Shown one piece after another: positions 9,435-17,960 of a stretch of DNA of 64,000 bases. A program made the position numbers and the translations under genes. The stretch is from Silicimonas sp. (GTDB taxonomy: Bacteria > Pseudomonadota > Alphaproteobacteria > Rhodobacterales > Rhodobacteraceae): contig JAJEFO010000111.1 of the NCBI GenBank assembly GCA_022820365.1, positions 1 through 64,000 on the forward strand, written 5' to 3'. Each line of letters starts with the position of its first letter. The first letter of the stretch is position 1. A model generated the notes under the pieces. It worked only from the letters and a program-made list of their open reading frames with translations, was not told the DNA's origin and ran no database searches.

Positions 9435-9941
9435 CTATTCCTTGCGCAACTGGTTTCCGGCCAACAGGTTCAGCTTGGGGTTCTGCGCGTACTTCTGGCA
9501 CAGCCTCTCGCAACCCTCATACGTCGCGTCGAACGGCCCCGCCTTCCAGCCGGTCAGTTGCAGCACCACGCCATTGCCGGTCTTGGGGCCCACAAGCGCT
9601 TCTTGATAGTCATCGTCTTCCATCTCGGTCTTGTCGAGCATCACGCCCTTGGCCTCGAGCTCGGTCACGTATTCCTCGATATCGTCGATCTCCAACCCAA
9701 TGTGCTGGATCCCGTTGCCATGCCTCTCCACGTATTTCGAGATGAAGCTGTCCGGGTCGTCGCTGGAAATGAAGCTCATGATGCTGACGCCGAACCGCAC
9801 GCAGGCGCCTTGGTACTTGTCCTCGATGGACTCGAACTCCATCATCATCTCGCCACCAAGCACGTTGATGGCATTGTCCAATGCGGCGGGCAGGTCCTTG
9901 ACGGCAAAGGCGATGTGATTGATCGCGGTGATCCTGGCCAA
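9435..9941 (-). CDS. VOC-family protein, methylmalonyl-CoA epimerase-like
   Basis: A 168-aa vicinal-oxygen-chelate protein with two beta-alpha-beta3 units. Likely metal ligands are H9 (INHIAFAV), the His of GIQHIGLEID and a late Glu. The overall pattern (NHIAFAV, FGVSIMSFI, GIQHIGLEIDDIEEY) is closest to methylmalonyl-CoA epimerases, though dioxygenase or lyase members share the fold. The start appears to be TTG, preceded by AAGGAAAGG; no in-frame ATG fits the fold. It lies between the methyltransferase and ligase genes. Confidence 0.75.
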   Translation of the reverse strand: MARITAINHIAFAVKDLPAALDNAINVLGGEMMMEFESIEDKYQGACVRFGVSIMSFISSDDPDSFISKYVERHGNGIQHIGLEIDDIEEYVTELEAKGVMLDKTEMEDDDYQEALVGPKTGNGVVLQLTGWKAGPFDATYEGCERLCQKYAQNPKLNLLAGNQLRKE

Positions 9942-9987
9942 TGTGTAGTCCTTTCCTTTTGAATTCGGCGTTCCGGGCCCTTCGGAT

Positions 9988-11211
9988 TCAAGTCCCGGTC
10001 GAGCTTAGAAGCTCGCGCGCATCTCCTTGCTGGCGCTTTGGAAAAAACGGAAGTTCGCTGACTCGAGCCTTGCGCGGGCCATCCCAAGATTCCGCCAGGA
10101 GTTCCGTTCCGATCACTGCCTGCTCAGCCGCCACCAATCCAAGCGCAATGTTTGTCTTCAGCCGGGGCGAGTAGGCCAGGCTCGTAATCTGACCCGAAGT
10201 CTCGCCGTTTCGTGTCAAAGGCCAGGGATCTTCGTTCGGATCCAACGCCGAGCCCTCGATTTTCATTCCGACGAGCCTCTTTTTCAGCGGCTGCGCTTTC
10301 AGCCTCGACAATGCCGCCCGGCCGATGAATTCCGGGGTGCTGTCCAGTTCCACCAATCGGCCCAGCCCGACTTCGTACGGGTTCTCGCTTGGGGTCATGT
10401 CCACGCCCCAGGACAAGATGACGGATTCAATGCGTCGCGCTTGACTGACTGCACCGGGGGCGACGTTGCAGTCACTGCCAGCCTGCATCAGCGCATCGAA
10501 CAAGGCGTCGCCTTGATCATGATTCTCGAGGTAGATCTCGTAGCCGAATTCGCCGCTCCATCCAGTGCGCGAAACCGTGAGCGAGTGGCCCTGAAATTCC
10601 ATGGATGCAAGCCAGTAGTACTTCAGGTCGAGGATCCGGTCGCCAAAGAGATTGGCCATCAAGCGAGGCGACTTCGGTCCCTGTACCTGGATCACGGACA
10701 CTCCTGCATCCCTGATTTCGATCTGCATCCGTGAATGAACTGCGACACCCTTTGCCCAAAGCTCCAGATCGCAGTCTGATGTCGAGAGCCAGAACCGGTC
10801 CTCCGCCAGTCGAAGAACGATTGGATCGCAGAGGATCCCGCCTTCGGTCGAGGTGATCAACGCGTACTTGCATTGTCCGACCATGCATCTGCTCATGTCC
10901 CGCGGGGTCAGGAACTGCACGAAGTTCGCCGCGTCCGGTCCGGAAATTTCAACTTGCCGTTCGCCCATCACGGGCCAAATCGCGACGTCTTCCGTCACCT
11001 TCCAGTATTCCTCGAGCGGCGAGGAGAACGTGCTTGAGATATATGTGCGGTTGTAGACCGAAAACGCGCGGCACCCGTACCGCCAGGATGCGTCAAAGAA
11101 CGCGCCCTTCCGGATGCGGGGCTGGATTGACAGCGATGCACCTTCATGCGGGATCATCGAATGAGCTCGCTGCCACCTGCAGTCTTCGACGTTGCCGCGC
11201 ACAAGAGCCAC
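9988..11211 (-). CDS. GcvT/DmdA-like aminomethyltransferase (folate-dependent)
   Basis: A 407-aa protein of the glycine-cleavage T / DMSP-demethylase fold, which moves a methyl or methylene group to tetrahydrofolate. DmdA-type landmarks are strong: VYNRTY near the N-terminus, ERQVEISGPDAANF, LTPRDMSRC, VGQCKYALI, VQGPKSP, SRTGWSGEFGYEIY and PYEVGLGRLVELD. There is no dehydrogenase fusion. The start may be GTG 11211, just after the permease stop, or ATG 11157, which begins nearer the conserved region. The operon supplies an importer upstream and a CoA ligase downstream. I infer demethylation of an imported methylated amine or sulfonium acid; true DmdA activity is not shown. Confidence 0.78.
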   Translation of the reverse strand: MALVRGNVEDCRWQRAHSMIPHEGASLSIQPRIRKGAFFDASWRYGCRAFSVYNRTYISSTFSSPLEEYWKVTEDVAIWPVMGERQVEISGPDAANFVQFLTPRDMSRCMVGQCKYALITSTEGGILCDPIVLRLAEDRFWLSTSDCDLELWAKGVAVHSRMQIEIRDAGVSVIQVQGPKSPRLMANLFGDRILDLKYYWLASMEFQGHSLTVSRTGWSGEFGYEIYLENHDQGDALFDALMQAGSDCNVAPGAVSQARRIESVILSWGVDMTPSENPYEVGLGRLVELDSTPEFIGRAALSRLKAQPLKKRLVGMKIEGSALDPNEDPWPLTRNGETSGQITSLAYSPRLKTNIALGLVAAEQAVIGTELLAESWDGPRKARVSELPFFPKRQQGDARELLSSTGT

Positions 11212-11212
11212 A

Positions 11213-12034
11213 TCAATTCTTGTTGCCTCTCGGACCGAGGAACTGGATCGATAGCAAGAGCGCAGACGACAGGATGACCATGATTGTTGAAATGGCCGCG
11301 ATCGTCGGATCGATATAGTCGCGCAGAGCCGCGAACATGTGCTTCGTCAGGGTCGCATTTGTGCCGCCAGAGACAAAGATCGCAATGATCACCTCATCGA
11401 ATGACGTCAGGAACGACAATAGCGCCGCCGTGATGACCGAGAACCGAATTTGGGGCAAAGTAATGAGGAAGAACGCCTTTGTTCGCGTGGCGCCCAGGCT
11501 GCGCGCCACCTGTTCCTGACTGAGATCGTAGGACCTTAGCCCTGCGGTAACGACGATGATCGCGATCGGGAGCGCAAGCGCGGAATGAGCAAGCACCAGC
11601 CCAGCAATCGTGTTGTTCATGCCGACCCGGCCATAGGCGTAGAATGTCCCGATCGCGATCAAGATGACCGGCACGATCATCGGGGTGATCAGCAAAAGGA
11701 AGATCGCCTTTGTCGCGCGGTGGCGCGAAACGAAAAGCGCATATGCCGCCATGACCCCGAGCGGCGTCGCAACGAGCATTGTCAGCAATCCAACCTGGAA
11801 CGACGTTGCCGTCGCACGCATCCATTTGGTAGAGCCAAGGTACTCCTCGTACCAGCGCAGGGACCAGGTGCTGGGCGGAAACTCAAGGTACTGCGAATCC
11901 GAAAACGACATCGGAACGACGATCAGGGTCGGAGCGACCAGCAGCAGCATGATGATCGCCGAAAGGACGTAGAGCCACAGGCGCCCTCCATGGGTGATCT
12001 GGGTGTCCGCCGCCGGGCGGTTCCACCAGTTCAT
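11213..12034 (-). CDS. ABC permease, PotC-type
   Basis: A 273-aa inner-membrane permease with about six helices and the EAA-loop region SLGATRTKAFFLITLPQI, which contacts the ATPase. It resembles PotC/YdcV permeases for polyamine- and opine-like solutes. GGGAGG lies 8 nt before the ATG, inside the last codons of the preceding permease, so the two are adjacent without a gap. It pairs with the next permease, the ATPase and the binding protein. Confidence 0.88.
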   Translation of the reverse strand: MNWWNRPAADTQITHGGRLWLYVLSAIIMLLLVAPTLIVVPMSFSDSQYLEFPPSTWSLRWYEEYLGSTKWMRATATSFQVGLLTMLVATPLGVMAAYALFVSRHRATKAIFLLLITPMIVPVILIAIGTFYAYGRVGMNNTIAGLVLAHSALALPIAIIVVTAGLRSYDLSQEQVARSLGATRTKAFFLITLPQIRFSVITAALLSFLTSFDEVIIAIFVSGGTNATLTKHMFAALRDYIDPTIAAISTIMVILSSALLLSIQFLGPRGNKN

Positions 12035-12946
12035 TCAATCCCTCCCAAAGAGGGCTGCGTCGAACTTGAAGACCCGCGCAGCAAGGTAAAGGGTGAAGGT
12101 CGTGGCAACCAGCAGCACAACCCCGAGCGCGCTGGCCGCTCCCCAATCGAACTGATTCTCCAGGATCGCGGTGATCTGGTTCGAGACCATGATGACCCGG
12201 CCGCCGCCCAGGACCGCCGGGGTCACGTAAAACCCGAGGCAAAGGACAAAGACGATCAGCGAGCCTGCAACCATTCCCGGCAGTGACAGCGGAAAATAGA
12301 CGCGCCAGAATGCATTGATCGGATTGGCGCCAAGGTTGGCAGCGGCATGCATCATGTCCTTGTCGATTTTCCGCATCGCGTTGTAGAGCGGCAGGATCAG
12401 AAACGGCAGCATGATGTGCGCCATCCCGATGAGCGTGCCCGTCATGTTGTGCACGAGCTTGATCGGCGTTTCCCACAGGCCGACCTGCATTGCGAACTCG
12501 TTCAGTATGCCCCGCTTCTGCAGCAACACCAGCCAGGCATAGGTGCGCACCAAAAGCGACGTCCAAAACGGGAGCAAGACGGCCAGCATGAAAACGCCCG
12601 CCCACCTGGGCGGCAACTGGGCAAGAAAGAACGCCAACGGATAGCCAAGGGCGATGCAGGCCAGCGTGGTCAGTATGCTAACCTGAAACGTCGTGACAAA
12701 GATCCGGTAGTACGACTTGTACTGAGTCATCTTGTGGTAGTTTTCGAGCGAAAACCCGCCATTGTCCCCCAGGAAGGACAGGTAGAACAGCCACGAAAGC
12801 GGTATCAGGATAATCAGGACGATCACGATCAAGGCCGGCACGACAAGGCTCAGTACAGACCATTGCTCGCGCGTGTGCTGACGCTTCAGCGCGGCCCCGT
12901 GAAGGTGCCTGCCAGATCGCGAAGCGTCTGCATCAGCGCGCGCCAT
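12035..12946 (-). CDS. ABC permease, PotB-type
   Basis: About 303 aa, with a short basic cytoplasmic N-terminus, six hydrophobic helices and an EAA-loop (AANLGANPINAFWRVYFPLS). It is the PotB-like partner of the downstream permease. The likely ATG (12946) overlaps the ATPase stop as TGATG; a GTG one codon earlier is possible. Position and family point to import of a cationic or zwitterionic small molecule. Confidence 0.87.
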   Translation of the reverse strand: MARADADASRSGRHLHGAALKRQHTREQWSVLSLVVPALIVIVLIILIPLSWLFYLSFLGDNGGFSLENYHKMTQYKSYYRIFVTTFQVSILTTLACIALGYPLAFFLAQLPPRWAGVFMLAVLLPFWTSLLVRTYAWLVLLQKRGILNEFAMQVGLWETPIKLVHNMTGTLIGMAHIMLPFLILPLYNAMRKIDKDMMHAAANLGANPINAFWRVYFPLSLPGMVAGSLIVFVLCLGFYVTPAVLGGGRVIMVSNQITAILENQFDWGAASALGVVLLVATTFTLYLAARVFKFDAALFGRD

Positions 12947-14085
12947 CACGCAGCTTGTCCGCCAGGGATGATGATGACGTCATTGCGGTCCAGGCCGATG
13001 TAGACCTGATCGCCAGTGATGCTGGCGGCAGGACTTGCCCTGCCGCTGGTGCCGAACCTGACGGCCACTTCCGTGTCGTCGTCGATCGAGACAAGCGCCA
13101 TTTCAGATTCGCCCTGAAAGACGGCTTCCCGCAACACGCCCTTCAACACGATGGTCTGGTCGTCCGTTTCGGCACCGGCACCGGCGAAGAACAAGCGCTC
13201 CGGTCGCACCACAAGCGTCCAGTCCTTGCCCTCGTCCGCGCCAGCGTCGCCGACCTTTTGGCCCCTGAACAACAGCGCGCCCGCGTCGTCCCTCTTCAAT
13301 GGAAGCATCGTCGACTCCCCGATGAAGTCGGCGACAAACGCGTTTGCCGGGCTGTTGTAGATCACTTCGGGCGTGTCCAGCTGGATCAATTCGCCGTCGT
13401 TGATGACCGCGATCCGGTCGGACATCGTCAGCGCCTCGCGCTGGTCATGGGTCACGTAAACCGTTGTCACGCCGAGCTTGCGGTGCAGGTGCTTGAGCTC
13501 GATCTGCATCCGTTCGCGAAGTTTCTTGTCCAGCGCCGACAGCGGCTCGTCCATCAACAGAATCCGCGGTCCGAACACGAATGCACGTGCCAGCGCGACG
13601 CGCTGCCTTTGCCCACCGGACAATTGATCGATGTTGCGCGCGCCAAACCCGGAGAGCTGGACCGTCTCCAGCGCCTCTTCGACGCGCGTCGCACGCTCCG
13701 CCCCGGTGATGCCGCGCAATTTCAGGGGAAAGCCGATGTTGTCCGCGACATTCATGTGCGGAAACAAGGCATAGCTTTGAAACACCATGCCCACTTCGCG
13801 TTTGTGAGGAGGCGTCAGAATGACCTCGTCTTCGCCAAACCGGATGCTGCCGGAGTCCGGGCGGTTGAACCCGGCGATCGCCATCAACAGCGTGGTCTTG
13901 CCGGAACCCGAAGGCCCGAGAAGCGTGAGAAACTCACCGCTATGGACATCCAGATCAACCGAATTCAGCGCGTAGACAGAGCCGTATCGCTTGGTCAGAT
14001 CTCTGATCTCTATCGGTAACGCGGTCGTGCCCAGTGGATCGTCAGTCACGGCGAAACTCAATTTCAAGCGGGAATCGATAAGCAT
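12946..14085 (-). CDS. ABC transporter ATPase, PotA-type
   Basis: About 379 aa: an ABC domain followed by a C-terminal TOBE/MOP-like regulatory domain. Walker A is GPSGSGKTT, the signature [14 protein letters not shown], and Walker B ILLMDEPLSALD followed by a switch His (VTHDQREA). I list ATG 14085, but a strong hairpin ends only 3 nt before it. A GTG at 14049 with GAG upstream would give 367 aa and may be the true start. It energises the two permeases. Confidence 0.88.
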   Translation of the reverse strand: MLIDSRLKLSFAVTDDPLGTTALPIEIRDLTKRYGSVYALNSVDLDVHSGEFLTLLGPSGSGKTTLLMAIAGFNRPDSGSIRFGEDEVILTPPHKREVGMVFQSYALFPHMNVADNIGFPLKLRGITGAERATRVEEALETVQLSGFGARNIDQLSGGQRQRVALARAFVFGPRILLMDEPLSALDKKLRERMQIELKHLHRKLGVTTVYVTHDQREALTMSDRIAVINDGELIQLDTPEVIYNSPANAFVADFIGESTMLPLKRDDAGALLFRGQKVGDAGADEGKDWTLVVRPERLFFAGAGAETDDQTIVLKGVLREAVFQGESEMALVSIDDDTEVAVRFGTSGRASPAASITGDQVYIGLDRNDVIIIPGGQAA

Positions 14086-14088
14086 GCA

Positions 14089-14117
14089 ATCGCCGGGCAC
14101 GACACGCGCCCGGCGAT
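14089..14117 (-). promoter_or_regulatory. GC hairpin between binding-protein and ATPase genes
   Basis: A perfect 10-bp inverted repeat (ATCGCCGGGC / GCCCGGCGAT) encloses a 9-nt loop, 15 nt after the binding-protein stop. There is no U-tract, so it is more likely an mRNA 3'-end stabiliser or partial attenuator than a full terminator. It also abuts the upstream ATPase start candidate. Confidence 0.6.
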
Positions 14118-14131
14118 CCTTGCTTGCGAGA

Positions 14132-15190
14132 TTACTCGCTGAGCATCTCGATGTACAATTCCAGCGCCTCGGCTCGGTGCTCCGCATACCAGTCAAGGCT
14201 CACCGGAACCATAAATGGCACGTTGTCCGGGTGGGACGGCAAAGCCCGGATCAGTTCCGCCGGCGCCGTTGTCACTTCATAGGCCTTCTTGTTGGTCGGT
14301 CCATACGTGATGTGAAACGGAAGGTTCGCCTGGTACTCGGCCTTCGAAACCTCGGCCAGGAATGCCATGGCGGTGTCCTTGTTCGGCGCACCCTTCGGCA
14401 TTGCAAAGCAGTCATAGTCCAAAAGGGCCTGGTTGAAGGTATAGCCCACAGTGGCGCCATCCTTCTTCGCATTGTCGAAGCGACCGTTCCAGCCGGTGGT
14501 CATGTCGACTTCGCCGTCCTTCATCAGCTGAGCCTGCATCGCTCCTGATTCCCAAAAGACGGCGATATGAGGCTTCAACTCGCGGATCTTGTTGATCGCA
14601 CGTTCCTTGCCCTCGCGGGTGGCCAACACGTTGTAGACGTCTTCTGGCGCGACGCCGTCCGCCATCAAGGCCGGTTCCAACGCACCGTCAACATTGTTGG
14701 CACGATACGCGCGCGTACCGGGAAACTTCTCGACATCGAAGAAGTCGGCCCAACTGTTCGGTGCGCCGTCACTGCCCGGCGCACCATATTTGTCGGTGTT
14801 CCAAGCCATAACGGTCGCAAAAACGTCGGAGCCAACGCAATAATCCGTGTAGGTATTGGGATAAAAGTCTGACACGTCCACGACGCTATAGTCGATCTTC
14901 TCCAGGCAGCCCTTCGCAGCGGCGGCGGCCGCGCCACCGGACCCGGTGACCACGAGATCCCACGTCACCGCACCTGACTCCACCTGCAGACATGCCTTCG
15001 ACATGCTGGCGCCGGATTCGCGAATGATCTCAATGCCAGAATTCCTGGACGCGTCGTTAAACAGCGCATTGTCCTGTGCCTGACCGTAGCTGCCGCCCCA
15101 CGACACGACCGTAATGGGTTCCGCGGTCGCGGCCGTGCCCAACGCGAAGGTCGCGGCAACAACAGCGGCAAGTTTAGTCCGAATTTCCAT
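14132..15190 (-). CDS. periplasmic solute-binding protein, PotD/PotF-type
   Basis: A 352-aa extracellular solute-binding protein with a clear Sec signal peptide (hydrophobic AAVVAATFALGTA, cleavage after ATA/AEP near residue 24). The mature start ITVVSWGGSYGQAQ is typical of spermidine/putrescine- or opine-type binding proteins. GGGAGG lies 9 nt before the ATG. It is the first gene of a seven-gene operon, separated from the ATPase by a stem-loop. The ligand is not readable; one resembling polyamines, betaines or opines is plausible. Confidence 0.88.
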   Translation of the reverse strand: MEIRTKLAAVVAATFALGTAATAEPITVVSWGGSYGQAQDNALFNDASRNSGIEIIRESGASMSKACLQVESGAVTWDLVVTGSGGAAAAAAKGCLEKIDYSVVDVSDFYPNTYTDYCVGSDVFATVMAWNTDKYGAPGSDGAPNSWADFFDVEKFPGTRAYRANNVDGALEPALMADGVAPEDVYNVLATREGKERAINKIRELKPHIAVFWESGAMQAQLMKDGEVDMTTGWNGRFDNAKKDGATVGYTFNQALLDYDCFAMPKGAPNKDTAMAFLAEVSKAEYQANLPFHITYGPTNKKAYEVTTAPAELIRALPSHPDNVPFMVPVSLDWYAEHRAEALELYIEMLSE

Positions 15191-15416
15191 AGTCTATTCC
15201 TCCCAATTGGTGGCGTTTTCGCCATTAGCGCGCGGACCATAGATGATGCCGGCAGCGAATGTCCACTAGTATGATCCGCAGTGCCAATTTGTCGTTCAGC
15301 CTGTGATTAGAGTGAGTTGGTTCTTTGGATCGCGCACGACCGTCAAGGTAAGCTCGCCCTCGCATCGCCAACTCAGACACGAAAATAATGTTCTTCGAAT
15401 GAACTGCACTTTCGGG

Positions 15417-16703
15417 TTAGATGTTCAGGCCATCCGTGAACCTGAACCACGCGACCGAAGCGGGCAAGAACCAGGGCCGGCCAAAATAAAGCGGCCTTGT
15501 CGTCATGGGAATGTCATCAAATGCGGTCCGCCCGTCCTTTAGGCCCAAGACCTGTTGCCCGATACGCATGCCCAGGTAACTCGCGACCGAGACGCCGGAT
15601 CCGCAATATCCCATGGCATAGTGCATGCCATTGCGTTTGCCAGCATTGGCCAGCGTGTCGAAGGTGTAGGCAACGTACCCCATCCAGCTGTGGCTGATCT
15701 TCGTGTCACGCAATTCCGGAAAAAGTCTGCCAAGGTCCCGCTTGAGTCGGATCGCACTCTGTCTCGTATTCGTCTCTGTGCTTGAAACGCGTCCCCCAAA
15801 GACGATCCTCTGGCGATCCGGTGACGGGCGGTAGTAGTAGACGACCCTGCGGCTGTCACTGACGATCCGGTTCGTTGGCATGAGCCGGTCCATCAGGCCC
15901 TGTTCAATCGGTTCTGTCGCGATCACGTAGCTGCCGATTGGAATGACACGCCGCCTCAACCAGGGGGTCAAGGCCGAGGTGTAGCCATTTGTGGCAATCA
16001 CGACATCCCGTGCGCGAACGTCACCGCGACTGGTCCGTAAGACAAATCCTTGCCCGGACTCTTCGATCGAAGTGACCCTGGAATGTGTGGCAACCTGTGT
16101 TCCTGCGGCGACCGCAAGGTCTAGCAAGGCTTGATGATACCGCGCCGGGTCCAGGCTTGCGTGTTTCTCGAACACGATGCCGCCATGGTAACTGTCGGTT
16201 CCAATTTCCACCTGTTGATCGCCGCGTTCGACAATGCGGTAAGGAACCTCCAGCCCGCGCGGTTGGCTCGTGACTTGCCGGACCAGCTTGGCAAACGCGC
16301 GCGCGTTATGAGCCGCGTGAAACCGGCCCGGCACCATGAAGTCGCAATCCATTTCTTCGTTCCGGATAAAGTCGCCGATCCAGGACAGGGCGGTCTGCCC
16401 TTCTTTCAGGATGTCGAATGCAGTTTGCGGCCCGTATCTCTTGGTGAGTTCGCCCAGCGAAGGCTTGACGCTGGTGCTGATCTGGCCGCCATTGCGCGTG
16501 CTGCAGCCAAAGCCGGCATCTCCCGAGTCAAGGACCAGTGTTGAACGTCCGCCGCGCGCGGTCACGATTGCCGAGTTCAACCCGGTGTAGCCTGAACCCA
16601 CGACTGCGACATCTGCCGAAAGCGGAAGATCGCAGACGGGAAGCTCCGGTCGTGGGGTTCGGTCCCACCAATAGGGTTCCGTCTTGAAATCAGGCGCGAA
16701 CAT
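15417..16703 (-). CDS. FAD-dependent amine oxidoreductase (DAO family, PuuB-like)
   Basis: A 428-aa flavoenzyme. The Rossmann motif VVGSGYTGLNSA lies near residue 33, preceded by the PuuB-like TEPYWWDRTP opening. The C-terminal stretch YCGSGVSVASYLG is the second FAD-binding block. Relatives oxidise gamma-glutamylputrescine or secondary amines, releasing aldehyde and H2O2. It lies 226 bp upstream of the ABC operon on the same strand, so it may act on the same imported amine. No strong Shine-Dalgarno is seen. Confidence 0.83.
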   Translation of the reverse strand: MFAPDFKTEPYWWDRTPRPELPVCDLPLSADVAVVGSGYTGLNSAIVTARGGRSTLVLDSGDAGFGCSTRNGGQISTSVKPSLGELTKRYGPQTAFDILKEGQTALSWIGDFIRNEEMDCDFMVPGRFHAAHNARAFAKLVRQVTSQPRGLEVPYRIVERGDQQVEIGTDSYHGGIVFEKHASLDPARYHQALLDLAVAAGTQVATHSRVTSIEESGQGFVLRTSRGDVRARDVVIATNGYTSALTPWLRRRVIPIGSYVIATEPIEQGLMDRLMPTNRIVSDSRRVVYYYRPSPDRQRIVFGGRVSSTETNTRQSAIRLKRDLGRLFPELRDTKISHSWMGYVAYTFDTLANAGKRNGMHYAMGYCGSGVSVASYLGMRIGQQVLGLKDGRTAFDDIPMTTRPLYFGRPWFLPASVAWFRFTDGLNI

Positions 16704-16706
16704 TGC

Positions 16707-16722
16707 TTGGTTGGCCTACCAA
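16707..16722. promoter_or_regulatory. possible GntR-like operator before the DAO gene
   Basis: TTGGT and ACCAA arms flank a 6-nt spacer in the leader 4-19 nt upstream of the oxidase start. The TGGT..ACCA pattern resembles GntR-family sites, but no regulator is encoded nearby, so this is weak. Confidence 0.25.
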
Positions 16723-17240
16723 AACCTGTGCCAATTCCTGAACATCCATTGATTCATTGATGCCATCAACCCGGCAATTCCCTCGACCACGCGGAAGGGA
16801 CAATCGAGGGGGGCCGTCCAAATCGTGCTGTCTACATCGGCGGGTTAGTCTACCGCACTGGATGCGATGGGTCGGCACGGTCTGCCCGATGTCTTCGTTG
16901 CGACATGGTCGAAACCGTCAACACTGCGACCACAGAAATTGGAGCTTCTCCCATTCGCAAGGGCGCTACGAGATGTTGTGGGAACTGGCGATGTCGCAAG
17001 AGCAGGCAAGAGCGCGATAGAATCGGATCTTTGGCCTGCATTATGGCGAGCTCTGCCTCCGAGGACTATCCGTCCACGGATGCCGGCGACCTGGGCACGC
17101 ATCCTGGCGAAGTCTTTGACTCCATACGTGCCGAAGCGTGCTGTCCCGTTCGGACACCCCTCCAGACAGTCGCTCGGGGGCGAACCAGACCAACTCAGAT
17201 CGCGGACGGCCTTTTGATCTCGGGGATGCTGCTGATCCCC
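16723..17240. other. gene-poor interval
   Basis: About 520 bp between the cytochrome gene and the DAO gene. All three frames on each strand give only short, low-complexity Arg/Ser-rich readings. I see no RNA, repeat or recognisable protein fragment. It should contain the DAO promoter. Confidence 0.4.
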
Positions 17241-17948
17241 TCAATTGCGCGGAAAATTGGGGCGATCAGGACCGTAGTGTGCACCCAGATAGTCAAGAAT
17301 GGTCGTCCTTGCATCGCCCTCGATCGGCTCCATTTCGTGCTCTTCGACCATCCAGTCCAAGAGCTCGTCCCATTGCTCGCGTGTCATCCCTTGCTGCGCC
17401 ACGATCCGCTCCGAATGACAAGCCGTGCACGCGTCGAACGTCTCGGACGCGCCTGGGGCGGCCACCATGACACCAAAGTCCTCCGGCTCCCGCGGCAGGA
17501 CGCCCGCCGATGCCTCCTGCGCCTCGCCGAAATCGGCCGGGCTGTCGCTCATTCCGTTCAGGAAGGCAATGACATCGGCGCGGTCCTGCTCGCGCTTCAG
17601 CCCGACGAAGCTCATGGACCCGCCTATCACGAACCCGCGCGGCTTGGTCAGGTAGGCATCGAGGCGCTCAGGCGTCCAGGTGCCGCCGAACGCCAGCATC
17701 GCCTTCGAATAGCGGAAGCCTTCCCTGGCCCCCACCGGTGCGCCGACAATGCCCCAGAGATTGGGTCCGGTCTTCTTTCGCCCTCCCTTCTCGACCGTAT
17801 GACAGGCGACGCACTTGCGGTAGACCTTCTCGCCGCGGACGGAATCGGCTCCGGCGAGGCGCGCCTCCAGTTCGGCCGCCCCGGCTGACGCTGCCGCCGT
17901 GCAGGCGCAGAGCAGCAGCACCGCCGCAACGCGCATCGGATTGGACAC
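17241..17948 (-). CDS. diheme c-type cytochrome, partner of sulfite dehydrogenase
   Basis: A 235-aa periplasmic cytochrome with a Sec signal (VAAVLLLCACTAAASAGA). There are two heme sites: CVACH near residue 53, with a distal Met in GGSMSFVGL, and CTACH near 172. The first domain resembles mitochondrial-type cytochrome c (KTGPNLWGIVG). It is shorter than the roughly 380-aa SoxD of Paracoccus but could serve the same role, taking electrons from the molybdenum subunit 12 nt upstream. The GTG at 17948 follows GGAGG by 5 nt. Confidence 0.85.
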   Translation of the reverse strand: MSNPMRVAAVLLLCACTAAASAGAAELEARLAGADSVRGEKVYRKCVACHTVEKGGRKKTGPNLWGIVGAPVGAREGFRYSKAMLAFGGTWTPERLDAYLTKPRGFVIGGSMSFVGLKREQDRADVIAFLNGMSDSPADFGEAQEASAGVLPREPEDFGVMVAAPGASETFDACTACHSERIVAQQGMTREQWDELLDWMVEEHEMEPIEGDARTTILDYLGAHYGPDRPNFPRN

Positions 17949-17960
17949 CTCGGCCTCCAG

